This document shows positions 45,048-53,852 of a stretch of 64,000 nucleotides of DNA, in pieces. A model generated the notes under the pieces. The model saw nothing but the letters and a program-made list of their open reading frames with translations. It did no database searches and was not told where the DNA came from. A program made the translations under genes and the position numbers. The DNA comes from Massilia sp. KIM (GTDB lineage: Bacteria > Pseudomonadota > Gammaproteobacteria > Burkholderiales > Burkholderiaceae_D): NCBI RefSeq assembly GCF_002007115.1, contig NZ_MVAD01000001.1, positions 620,001 through 684,000 on the forward strand, read 5' to 3'. The stretch's first letter is position 1. Each line of letters begins with the position of its first letter.

Positions 45048-46526
45048 ATGAGTAAAGATTATAGTAATCAAGAGTTCGAGGTAAAACGGATATGTGACGT
45101 TTGCGTTGTTGATGCTTTTTTGGCTGAGTACATCCTTCGTGAAGTAGATGAAGCAACTTGCTCATATTGTGGGGAGGTTCGGATAACTTTGCCGTTGACT
45201 GATATCGCCGATAGGGTTGAAACGGCATTCGACGAGCATTACCACCGAACTTCGGATCAACCCAGCGATTACGAGTATATGTTGCTTGCCGACCGGGAGT
45301 CATCATACGAATGGTCCCGCGAAGGGTTATGCACTGCCGAGGCTATTGCCGGAGCTTCGGGCATGTCCGAGTCTGTTGCTAACGACATTCAGGAAATCTT
45401 GGCAGATAGACACTGGGACTTGGAATCAGCTCAAATGGGTGAGGAGACTGCGTTTGCGGCGGATGCTTACTATGAGGAAAAGTCCGTCAGTGCTGGGTCC
45501 TATACTGATGAGTGGATTCTGTTCGAGGCGTCACTTAAGACCGAGGCGCGATTCTTTAGTCGCGCTGCGGCGGCGCATCTCGCTGATGTGTTTGGTGGAA
45601 TTGATAAGCTTACGACCATTGATGGCCGCCCGCTCGTAGTGACAGTAGGTCCCGGATGCCAAATTGATCATCTATACCGAGGGCGTGTGTTTCAGTCGGA
45701 CGACACCTTAACCGCGGCTCTGAAACGTCCTGATACCGAGTTGGGGCCTCCGCCAGCCAAATTCGCAGGCGCTGGAAGAATGAATGCTCCGGGCATCTCG
45801 GTTTTTTACGGGGCCGATAAGGCTGAGGTTGTCGTTGCGGAGGTGCGCCCTCCAGTTGGAAGTAAGGTTGCGGTTGCAAAGTTTGAAATCACTCGTCAAC
45901 TCCATTTGCTTGATCTTACCGCGTTACCGAAGATCTATGAATCTGGAAGTATCTTCGATCCTGGTTTCGGTCGAAGGTTGGAGCGTGCGGCTTTCCTGAG
46001 ATCTTTGGGTAAGCAGATGACCAGGCCGGTAATGCCTGGTGACGAGGCTTTGGATTATTTGGCAACTCAGGCTACCGCCGACTTCCTCGCTACTGAGAAC
46101 AAGCCTTTGTTAGATGGAATCATCTTCCCATCAGTCCAAGCTCGAGAAGGAAGGAATATTGTTCTTTTTCACAAATCCGCGCGAGTTGAACCTTTGGATA
46201 CTCCAGAAGGAACAAGTATCTCTACTTCGGTTGGCCACTCAACAGAGGAGGGGTGGGAAACGGGTTATACAGTGTATGAAGAAGTTCAGGAGGCGCAAGG
46301 TTCAAACCACAAGGACGTGGCGGAAGCGCAGGTCCGGGGAGCGCAGACACTGTATCCTGATGAGCTATTCCTGACAGATCCGCTTCGTGTTGACCCAAGC
46401 TCGGTCGTTGTCCATCATGTCCAATGGGTGAACTACCACTGTGAACCGCACGCCGTTGACCGCCACAGGTATACGCGAGCGGCGGAGAGTGACTCATCGC
46501 CGTTCTCCTTCGATGAGGATTTTTAG
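45048..46526 (+). CDS. RES-domain protein with zinc-ribbon/HEPN-type N-terminus
   Basis: A 492-aa protein. The N-terminal ~150 residues have two CxxC pairs (C16/C19 and C38/C41) and a helical segment, matching what I recall of the HEPN/RES N-terminal domain. The RES domain spans about residues 205-385, with key residues R211 (YRGRVF), Y254 (SVFYGA) and E265 (VAEVRPP). RES proteins of toxin-antitoxin systems degrade or phosphorolyse NAD+. Small RES toxins are ~150 aa, so this long form is a different architecture, probably an NAD-targeting defence effector. Start ATG at 45048 has a weak ribosome site; an upstream TTG is possible. Adjacent Xre gene may be its regulator. Confidence 0.75.
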   Translation: MSKDYSNQEFEVKRICDVCVVDAFLAEYILREVDEATCSYCGEVRITLPLTDIADRVETAFDEHYHRTSDQPSDYEYMLLADRESSYEWSREGLCTAEAIAGASGMSESVANDIQEILADRHWDLESAQMGEETAFAADAYYEEKSVSAGSYTDEWILFEASLKTEARFFSRAAAAHLADVFGGIDKLTTIDGRPLVVTVGPGCQIDHLYRGRVFQSDDTLTAALKRPDTELGPPPAKFAGAGRMNAPGISVFYGADKAEVVVAEVRPPVGSKVAVAKFEITRQLHLLDLTALPKIYESGSIFDPGFGRRLERAAFLRSLGKQMTRPVMPGDEALDYLATQATADFLATENKPLLDGIIFPSVQAREGRNIVLFHKSARVEPLDTPEGTSISTSVGHSTEEGWETGYTVYEEVQEAQGSNHKDVAEAQVRGAQTLYPDELFLTDPLRVDPSSVVVHHVQWVNYHCEPHAVDRHRYTRAAESDSSPFSFDEDF

Positions 46527-46709
46527 CTGATCCAGGGGTAAGGTCATTCGAAACGTGGTTATATCCGCATGTTACTCACTCGCTCCAATCAGACACGGGT
46601 AACTCCCGCTGCCTCTTGACGTAGGGACTCCAGGTAAATGAGTTTCCATATTTGATTGGCAGCGTTTAGTCAGCCGGCTAGAGCAATCTCGGCGGGCATC
46701 GTAGCTCGC

Positions 46710-48272
46710 TCAAGTTAAGAGTGCTGGTACTGTTTGGATTCGGAAGGCGCCAACTGCAGCCGCCAACTGGTCTGCCTCGTCGCGAAGCTGCTGCGCTGAA
46801 GCTGCCGCCTCTTCGACCAGCGGGGCATTTTGTTGTGTGGCGCGGTCCATTTGGCTGATAGTGACGCTAACTTGCTCGATGCCCGCGCTCTGTTCGGAGC
46901 TGGCTGTTGCTATCGCCAACATGATGGTTGTCACCTTCTCCGCACTTTCCAAGATGTGAGTCATGGTTGCGCCCGCTTTGTCAACCAGCTCAGTGCCGGC
47001 CTTGACGTCCACGACTGACTTTTCGATAAGGCTTTTGATCTCCTTTGCCGCGCTGGCTGAACGTTGCGCTAGGTTACGAACTTCCGACGCAACAACCGCG
47101 AACCCGCGCCCGTGTTCGCCGGCGCGCGCGGCCTCCACTGCGGCGTTGAGTGCAAGGATATTTGTCTGGAACGCGATCCCATCGATGACTGCGATGATAT
47201 CCACAATTTTACTTGCCGATGTGTTAATTGCACCCATAGTCTGTACAACGTCAGCTACTACCTTACTACCTTGGTTTGCAATGCTCGAGGCACACACAGC
47301 TAGCTCCTTGCCTCCTCTCGCATTCTCCGCGTTCTGCTTAACGGTCGAGGTCAGCTCTTCGATCGAAGCGGCAGTTTCCTCGATTGCGCTAGCTTGCTCT
47401 TCGGTGCGCATTGAGAGGTCCATATTGCCCGCTGCAATTTGTGATGATGCCGATGCGATGGTATCCGTGCTTCCCCGCACTTGCCTAACAATGTCCACTA
47501 GCCCCGTATTCATGCTTTTTAACGCTGCCATCATGTGGCCTGTCTCGTCCGCCGACTGAACGCGGATCTGCCGAGTAAGACCACCCGACGCGACTGAGTT
47601 AGCGATACGAATCGCACGGGCGAGGGGGGCTACAATACTCCGCGCTAGCATCGTTCCGATGATCCCCGCTAAAAGCAGTCCTACAGCAAGGCCGGCGAGG
47701 CACACGATTCGCACCCAGTCGTACTCGGTGGACGCTTGCGACGCGAGGCGTTTTGGCTCCCGCAACTGCAGTTCGATAAGGGCGTCGATTTTCTCGCGTA
47801 CAGGCGTAAAGCGGGAAGTGAGTGGACCGTTGACGAGAATAGCAACCTGATCGCGATCCTGTGCACGCATTGCTGCGAGCGCAGGTGCAATGCCGTCTTG
47901 TACGTATCGCTCCTTAACTAAAAGATAACGTTTGGTTTATTCTTTTTCTTCTGCGGTTAGCTCGGTTGCGGTGAACGCACTCCATTGTTTATCGACTTTA
48001 CCGAGACCCAGTTCTACTTCTTAGACAATCGTAGGTAGGAGCAAATCATCTGCGGTTGCGCTACGCGCGATCGCTATCTGAGCACGGTTGAAAGAGCGGA
48101 TAATGTTGTCTAACTGGCCAAGGCAGACTAGACCATTTTCATACATCGAATTCAGGCTCTGATTAGCACGGCTCAAGCTAGTTAGCCCGAGTACAGCCCC
48201 AACCCCAAGCTCGATGCTGAGTAGCGACAGAATTAGGATAAGCCTAGCTCTGACTGACAGATTATTAAACAT
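46710..48272 (-). pseudogene. methyl-accepting chemotaxis protein broken by two nonsense codons
   Basis: Chemoreceptor gene, 520 codons long in a single frame, interrupted by TAA at 48021-48023 and TAA at 47937-47939. Before the first stop is the N-terminal membrane helix and the start of a four-helix-bundle sensor (MFNNLSVRARLILILSLLS ... GQLDNIIRSFNRAQIAIA). Between the stops the frame reads on as EVELGLGKVDKQWSAF, and after the second as [18 protein letters not shown] into the second membrane helix, HAMP and the signalling domain with the hairpin [29 protein letters not shown]. Only point changes are seen, so decay is recent, or readthrough occurs. A shorter protein could start at 47870 but would lack the sensor. 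Confidence 0.85.
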
Positions 48273-48852
48273 GCAAAATTTCCCTCTATGCTGGATGAGA
48301 TTGAGTCTGCAGATCGCAAGAAAGATTATCGAAAATGCCGAAATCGAATCTGATCATTCGTCTATATCAGGAATTTTTGACGTTTTTGAGTAAAAATTTG
48401 TAAGTTCACATGATTTTTGGTTCATCACGACGTTGTGTTGCTGAATGGCAACCTCCTGTTGCAACGTCTATCAGTTAGAGAATAGGTTGCTCACGCAGGC
48501 CACAATCGACGGCAACTCGTTGAGCATTGACTCAAGCTGTGCATTAGGAGAAGATGCCTCGCGAGAAAGGTCGAACACATTGGTATGATATCGGCCCTTT
48601 GAGACTGGCACGCTTGTCGATGCCCACAGTGCTCGTCAGACCTAGCACACGATTTCTTGCCTGGTAGGCTTGGCTCGAAAGGAAAGGTGAGCGCTGTATC
48701 ATTTGTATGCAAGTAAATGTCCCAGCGTCGAAAGCATGGTCGAAGTGCTTTGGAGCAACATTCTTTGCGAGCGGATGGTTGGAGAATCGTGTATAGTAGA
48801 GACATGGTAAGCGCATGCTACTTTTAGCACTTGAGTGACGTTAGGAGGTCTT
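48273..48852. other. gap upstream of decayed chemoreceptor and small operon
   Basis: About 580 bases between divergent genes, with no gene supported. It should carry the promoter of the two-gene operon that starts at 48853. Confidence 0.4.
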
Positions 48853-49056
48853 ATGCCATTCAAATACAGGAAAGCAACAAAATTTTATTCGGTTAAGAAT
48901 TTTTTGGGTGGGGGGCAGCCGCGTTTTCGCCATGCCAAATCGGAGCTGAGTCCAGCAGTCGTCCAAATTTTGCAAGAGAGTGCGCGAAGGCTTGACGTAG
49001 AGGGCGTTCGTCCGTTTTCAAAAGCAGATGTTGCAAATTTTTTTAATTCGCTTTGA
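48853..49056 (+). CDS. small unknown protein, first of a two-gene operon
   Basis: A 67-aa basic protein starting MPFKYRKATKFYSVKNFLGG and ending VRPFSKADVANFFNSL. It is supported by a perfect ribosome site, AGGAGG, five bases before the ATG at 48853. No known domain is recognised. It is followed eight bases later by a second small gene whose ribosome site overlaps this gene's stop codon, so the two are coupled. Such tiny gene pairs followed by a strong terminator can be toxin-antitoxin or phage-derived modules, but nothing in the sequence proves it. Confidence 0.6.
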   Translation: MPFKYRKATKFYSVKNFLGGGQPRFRHAKSELSPAVVQILQESARRLDVEGVRPFSKADVANFFNSL

Positions 49057-49064
49057 GGTAATAG

Positions 49065-49373
49065 TTGCAATCTCTGCCTAGTGTTGTTGTATTTGATTTT
49101 TCGGATAGAAATTTCAAGATTCAAGCTGGCCGTTTTAAGATTCGCTATCCTGGTATGTTCGTACAGTTGCAACAGCAATTCCATCAATTTACTGGACTAC
49201 CTTGGAGTGAGTTTGCAGAGGCCGCAAAGCCTCACGTTGGAGAAAGCTCATTTGTATCATCATACTTGGTGATATATCTGGAAATGGTCGGAGGAAATGT
49301 TCATTTGCTAACGCACCTCAAGGACGGAGTGATAGTTCCTCTTTGCTTCCTAAAACCTTCCCTTTTTATCTGA
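49065..49373 (+). CDS. unknown 102-aa protein, second of a two-gene operon, TTG start
   Basis: Predicted soluble protein (QSLPSVVVFDFSDRNFKI ... GMFVQLQQQFHQFTGLPWSEF ... SYLVIYLEMVGGNVHLL). Translation most likely begins at TTG 49065, because GAGG, overlapping the stop codon of the preceding gene, lies six bases upstream and no suitable ATG follows near the start. A canonical terminator lies about 60 bases downstream. No family is recognised. Confidence 0.55.
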   Translation: MQSLPSVVVFDFSDRNFKIQAGRFKIRYPGMFVQLQQQFHQFTGLPWSEFAEAAKPHVGESSFVSSYLVIYLEMVGGNVHLLTHLKDGVIVPLCFLKPSLFI

Positions 49374-49434
49374 AAAAGCCCGCGACTTTTGCGCCAACTT
49401 ATTATTTGTTTTGTTAGGTGTCTCGATTTGCTTT

Positions 49435-49457
49435 AAGCCCGCTTCTGCGGGCTTTTT
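49435..49457 (+). terminator. rho-independent terminator of the small operon
   Basis: AAGCCCGC (49435-49442) and GCGGGCTT (49447-49454) form an 8-bp GC-rich stem with a TTCT tetraloop, followed by TTT and a second T-run (GTTTTTT). It lies just after the two small plus-strand genes. Confidence 0.85.
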
Positions 49458-49742
49458 GTTTTTTAGATTTAAACATCGGTATACGAATGATCGCATATCG
49501 AACAATTCGCCACTCAGATGAAATGTGCATGGTAAATTAGTGTTGACAAAGTCATTCTCCGTATCGGGTACGGACGGCCATGCAGCTTTCAACCTAAGAT
49601 AGCCGAAGAACATAGTCAGCGCGAATCAGGCGTGCGACAAAAATTCGAGTACAGTACGCGAGCAAAGATATAGCGCTAAGCTCACTTGTTACGCAGTTTC
49701 ACGCTCGCAATCCAGGCGATACGAACGACTAGTCACACGCTG

Positions 49743-50075
49743 CTAGGGTACTCGCCTTGTCGCTCGCGCACTTGACAGGATGCAATGTCGCCCAGGCTCG
49801 GATGCATCCGCGTACAACAGAACAATCTCAGCCAAATTGTCATCGTTGCAATACAAGAACGCAACCGGCACGCTTAACACCTTCGCTAACGCTACCGCAA
49901 ATTTGAACGGCGGCTCATGTATGCCACTTTCATACCTACTGATGCGCGCGCTGCTAGACGATTCCTCGAGGCCCGCTAAAACTCCAAGACGGTCCTGAGC
50001 GAGGCCGCTTCGCTCACGAGCTTGGCGCAACCGAGCCCCAAACGTCGAACTATTAACGATGATCCGAGAAGTCAT
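49743..50075 (-). CDS. small Xre-family regulator, copy 2
   Basis: A 110-aa helix-turn-helix protein paralogous to the one at 23929-24255: FGARLRQARERSGLAQDRLG, the same LAGLEESSSSAR insert, SRYESGIHEPPFKFAVALAK and VPVAFLYCNDDNLAEIV. The C-terminal end (ASEPGRHCILSSARATRRVP) differs. It is divergent from an intact CAP-domain lipoprotein, mirroring the arrangement of copy 1. Two operator sequences identical in core to those of copy 1 lie just upstream of its ATG at 50075. Auto-repression and control of the lipoprotein are likely. Confidence 0.82.
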   Translation of the reverse strand: MTSRIIVNSSTFGARLRQARERSGLAQDRLGVLAGLEESSSSARISRYESGIHEPPFKFAVALAKVLSVPVAFLYCNDDNLAEIVLLYADASEPGRHCILSSARATRRVP

Positions 50076-50079
50076 TCAT

Positions 50080-50124
50080 CGATAATCGTAGATTACGTCA
50101 AAAGTTACTCTACGAAAAACGTAG
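50080..50124. promoter_or_regulatory. paired operators of the second Xre/CAP module
   Basis: Site 2 is CGATAATCGTAG (50080-50091), the exact reverse complement of the core of the 23913 site; site 1 is the palindrome CTACGAAAAACGTAG (50110-50124), the reverse complement of the 23880 site. Centres are about 32 bp apart, as in the first module. Their survival in both copies, while the flanks differ, argues for function. Confidence 0.78.
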
Positions 50125-50308
50125 ATCCGATGATAAAACTTGTTATACTGCGCGTTTCGGGTGTGACTAGCTCGGGCTTTAGCTGTTCGTCCTGTGTTGG
50201 CTCCGCGATTGCACCCGTGAAGACCGTGCAACCACGTCTATCCAGTCGCGATGGCTGCGCAGGGCCAGTTTCGTCTCTGTTTACCGAGCACCAACATAAG
50301 GGATTCAA

Positions 50309-51358
50309 ATGCGCGTATCAAAAGTTGTTATCGTAGGCACTCTCTTTTCGACTGTAATTTCCGGATGCGGTGGCGGTGGATCATCGTCATCTCCCCCAAC
50401 TAGTTATCCTGGAGGAGGTTCGTCTGCTACTCAGCCGCCACCTGTCGCGTTAGTTCAACCTGCAAGCTTGCAGGTCGCGACTTCAGCAAACTACGTTGCG
50501 GGCTCGAGCGAGGACATCGCGTTCAAGAAGCTGAACGCATTTCGGGCTAGTCAAGGATTAGGGCCAGTCAATCAAGACGTTAGAATCGACGCCGCTGCTA
50601 GGTCGCACGCCGCCTATGTCACCATGAATCAGAGCGGTGCTGATCCACACAATGAAGTGGTCGGCAAGCCAGGCTTTACTGGCGTAACCGTACAAGACCG
50701 CTTGAAAGCTGCTGGCTATGCGTCGACCAGATCTAGCGAAGTGATCGCATTTAGCCTGCAGTCCTCGAATCCAGACACGTCGGCAGTAGACAATCTAATC
50801 AACTCGGTCTATCACCGATCAGCAATGATGATCCAGGGACTCACCCACGTAGGAATATCTGGCGAAAATGCGAACAGCCCGCTCTACGCGAACTTTGGCG
50901 CGATAAAATTGCAAAATAACGCTGGAGATTTCGTTAGCTTCTATCCAACAAATCAGCAAACGGGTGTCTGGCTTACGCACAGTTTGGAATCACCCAATCC
51001 GTTCTATCAGGAGATGGATATGACTCAGGCCAATATGTGCCTCAAGACCAGTTCACCAATCAGTGTCGTGTCGGAGACCTCGACCGCTCTAACCGTAACC
51101 AGCTTTACCGTGACGGAAGACGGGCAGGCCATGCCGCTGGCAGCACGCTTGATTACAAAAAGTACCAGCACCCAGGATACGATTTATCTGCCAGCGAATG
51201 AAGCGTACCTGATCGGAAAGGCACCATTTAAGCCGAATACCAAATACAACGTCCGCTTCATCGGCAACGCAACAGGTCCCGCCACCGGGACTACAAACGG
51301 CCTTATTGTAGACAAGAGTTGGTCGTTCACTACCGGAAGCTATACGCGCAGTTGCTGA
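50309..51358 (+). CDS. CAP/SCP-domain lipoprotein
   Basis: A 349-aa lipoprotein with lipobox ISGC followed by a Gly/Ser/Pro-rich linker. The CAP domain (cysteine-rich secretory protein / SCP fold) covers about residues 70-215: DIAFKKLNAFRASQGLGPVNQ, AAARSHAAYV, DPHNEVVGKPGFTG, LINSVYHRSAMMIQG. The C-terminal ~110 residues form a beta domain ending KSWSFTTGSYTRSC. CAP proteins are secreted and act in adhesion, lipid binding or peptide cleavage; bacterial ones are poorly understood. AAGGGA precedes the ATG at 50309. It is divergent from the Xre copy 2, and a truncated paralogue lies at 23386-23718. Confidence 0.82.
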   Translation: MRVSKVVIVGTLFSTVISGCGGGGSSSSPPTSYPGGGSSATQPPPVALVQPASLQVATSANYVAGSSEDIAFKKLNAFRASQGLGPVNQDVRIDAAARSHAAYVTMNQSGADPHNEVVGKPGFTGVTVQDRLKAAGYASTRSSEVIAFSLQSSNPDTSAVDNLINSVYHRSAMMIQGLTHVGISGENANSPLYANFGAIKLQNNAGDFVSFYPTNQQTGVWLTHSLESPNPFYQEMDMTQANMCLKTSSPISVVSETSTALTVTSFTVTEDGQAMPLAARLITKSTSTQDTIYLPANEAYLIGKAPFKPNTKYNVRFIGNATGPATGTTNGLIVDKSWSFTTGSYTRSC

Positions 51359-51685
51359 CCTCACATTAGGAGAATTTGGAAAGCCTTGATTTTACGAACC
51401 GAGGCTTAACTTAGAAGACAACTCTCTTATCAAATGTCTGAAATTATATCTACGTGCGATTGAACACAGAGCGACTAGTCAGTAAGTTGGATGTTACTCA
51501 AATTCGCCTGAAATGTTGCTCGGATAAAGCCACAGATTTCGCAGTTTTTAAGACGCATATTACGAGCTAGAGGCGCCGCGCCTGCTCCAGTTGAAAAAGC
51601 ATATCGGCCATTCTAGGCCAAAAAACTTTTGGCGGATGACTAGGGTAGGAGCGCGATTAAGTATGTCCTGAGATAATCTTAGATC
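51359..51685. other. gap between convergent genes
   Basis: About 330 bases between the CAP gene and the exonuclease gene. No gene and no strong terminator were identified. Confidence 0.4.
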
Positions 51686-52231
51686 CTAACAGGGGCTTGC
51701 ATTTGTGCCATTGGTTTGTTCCCTGTACGCATATGCGTTTGCACGAGCGTCATGCAGGGCATGATGCCGTGCAAGACCATGTTTTTCATAAAAGCTCTCA
51801 AGAAGCAGAGGAGATAGACTGTAGTAAATGTTCTCACCTTTTACCCAATCGGGGACACCACTTAAAACCCGTTCTAATATTCTCCAGTCCACAACGTCGT
51901 CATGGCAAATCAGAATGTACTGCTCATTCTTCCTAACGATTTGTAGCCACTCCAAAATCTTCGCGGGGAGATAGGCGTCGTTAATTAGTGCATTGTTGTA
52001 TGCCCCCAATAAAGGAATAACATTCGATCGTACAAAATCGCTACATCTCCAATCGTCGAAGTCAACCTCGAAGTAAGTTTCTTCGCCGTTCTCGCTTACT
52101 AGAGCGATACTTATCAACTGCATGTTCTCGAAACTAGTAAATTCTGTGTCGATGAACACTCTTAGTGGTGGCATAGTAAAATTAAGCGCAACAATTGAGG
52201 AAGTTTCAATAGGGGCGTCTGCTGTGCTCAT
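51686..52231 (-). CDS. DEDD-family 3'-5' exonuclease
   Basis: RNase T/DnaQ-like exonuclease of about 181 aa. The Exo I motif is VFIDTEFTSFENMQLISIALV (D and E ligands), Exo II lies in ICHDDVVDWRILERVL, and Exo III is HHALHDARANAYAY, giving the HxxxxxD (DEDDh) form. Which nucleic acid it trims is unknown. The start is unclear: ATG 52231 gives an extra 19 residues before the core, whereas ATG 52174 (MPPLRVFIDTEF) gives the typical compact N-terminus; neither has a strong ribosome site. It stands alone in the defence-rich region. Confidence 0.8.
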   Translation of the reverse strand: MSTADAPIETSSIVALNFTMPPLRVFIDTEFTSFENMQLISIALVSENGEETYFEVDFDDWRCSDFVRSNVIPLLGAYNNALINDAYLPAKILEWLQIVRKNEQYILICHDDVVDWRILERVLSGVPDWVKGENIYYSLSPLLLESFYEKHGLARHHALHDARANAYAYREQTNGTNASPC

Positions 52232-52836
52232 GAAGGAGTGAGGCAACCACTTATATAGGGTTCTACAGCGCTACTCGTGCGATCGTGCGAAGATCTTCAA
52301 CGGTTGACTACTGTTCTGCTCGAGCTCTTTGTTCGCATCTGCCCGGCAAACTCGTAGTCCGACATTTCCGTCAGCCTAAGATTGCAGGAGATGACATCGG
52401 CGCGGAACGATGTATTCCACTCCAACGCATCAATTGCAGAGTAGCAGCGATGGTTGACGTGACCATCGCCTTTCAGTAGCCATCCGCGCATGTCGGCAGC
52501 ATCCCGTTGTCATCGATTAGGAAAACTCGCGAGTTTAATCTGGATGTCACTACGTGTCTTATAAGTGACTTAGGCGAGCATCGCGCAATCAACGACGGTA
52601 ACACTTCTCCAGGCGACTGCCAAGGGAAATTCAAAGTTTCTGTATAATGTGCGAACCTCGGTGTGGTGCTTGTTTGATACTGGTCGCCGCCGACCCAGTG
52701 AATGGGCCTGGTGTTAATTATTAAGTTCTCGCGAGTTCATGCTGAGCATTGAAATGAATCGGCCAAGCGAGCGAATAATTGGCAGCTATAGGTTGCCCCG
52801 ATCTAGCGCCAACAAACTCGCATTTGATTCTCATAT
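52232..52836. other. non-coding stretch of about 600 bases
   Basis: No supported gene, RNA or repeat. Short frames on both strands lack ribosome sites. Confidence 0.4.
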
Positions 52837-53280
52837 TCAATCTGGCTCTTCCAAGTGTAGTTTGGCCCCGAAGGCTGCGGCTATATGACAAGGATTCCAA
52901 TACTCGCGGTAAAGCTTTATCTTTCCATCCTGCAAAACTAAATATGCAGCATAATCTTGGCGATACATCGTCCTGCGACTTTCGACCCATGCCTCGCCTC
53001 GAAAGCTTGCCCACGCACGTAGCCCGTCGGCAGATTCTGTAATGTCAATATCACTGAACTTGAATGACCCGACTATACCAGTGAATGATCGCATATGCGC
53101 TTCGATATCAGCTCGATTTTCATAACGCGTAGATCTGCCGAGGGATGCACCATATGGAAACTCAACAACGGCGTCATGAGCAAGAAGTTGCAGCCAGGCA
53201 TTGAGGTCGGTTCCAATTAATTCAATGTGTTTTACCATTACTGTCGCTGCGGAGCTTTGAAATAAATTCGATGTGTGCAT
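52837..53280 (-). CDS. SnoaL-like / NTF2-fold protein (PhzA/PhzB type)
   Basis: A 147-aa single-domain protein of the NTF2-like superfamily. Features are the initial helix ending LAHDAVVEFPYG, FTGIVGSFKFSDIDI, and the last strands DYAAYLVLQDGKIKLYREYWNP, which resemble PhzB- and SnoaL-like proteins. The superfamily includes isomerases, cyclases and dehydratases, so the substrate cannot be assigned. The ATG at 53280 has AAGG upstream; MVKHIELIG at 53238 is an alternative start. No neighbours suggest a pathway. Confidence 0.75.
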   Translation of the reverse strand: MHTSNLFQSSAATVMVKHIELIGTDLNAWLQLLAHDAVVEFPYGASLGRSTRYENRADIEAHMRSFTGIVGSFKFSDIDITESADGLRAWASFRGEAWVESRRTMYRQDYAAYLVLQDGKIKLYREYWNPCHIAAAFGAKLHLEEPD

Positions 53281-53852
53281 TTTTGGCCTTGTCGATCGAT
53301 GGGGGTATGTCCTTAGTACGCCATGTTGAATACAGAGACGTGACGTTTTTGATAATGTGGGCGCTCTGGCAACATCCGTTCAGTTAGTCTAGGTCAGCTA
53401 GTTTTAGATATATGTTGCGATTCCTGCTTGCATATTCTTATGTGCAAGAAAAATTTGCGGTCTACCTCAGTTGTAGAGTTCGTCGAAGTGAGCTTCTATA
53501 CTGATAAGTGCAAGGATGCCACTCTACAAAACTCCTTGGTAGGAGCGCTTCGTGTAACGCTGTATCGCACAACGTCGAACACCTTGTCCGCGATCGCTAG
53601 GATTATTGCAGTCGACTAGGACTGAAAGATTTCGATAGGCCCCCGTACGCGATTTTGCGCCACTTTGAGCAGTCGTGACAACAGCAATTTTATTTGGCTA
53701 AACTCTTAGTATCGATCATAATCGTTGTGATGCGCGAGTCGAATACAGCAAATTTTAATTCTTTAGCCAACGAAAAAATGGCTCTGCTGGTTCCGTTGTA
53801 ACGAACGGTAGGTATTTTCCACGCTATTGTGAACGAGATTTTTGGAGATTTT
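53281..53852. other. gap upstream of the HNH-ATPase genes
   Basis: About 570 bases. No reverse transcriptase gene and no retron-like msr/msd structure was seen here, which matters because PtuAB-type effectors also occur in retrons. The right end should hold the promoter of the two-gene system. Confidence 0.45.

Noticed and set aside
46710..47870. Shorter intact chemoreceptor starting at 47870
   Set aside because: The frame upstream encodes normal receptor sequence interrupted only by stops, so the short form is the remnant of a longer gene.
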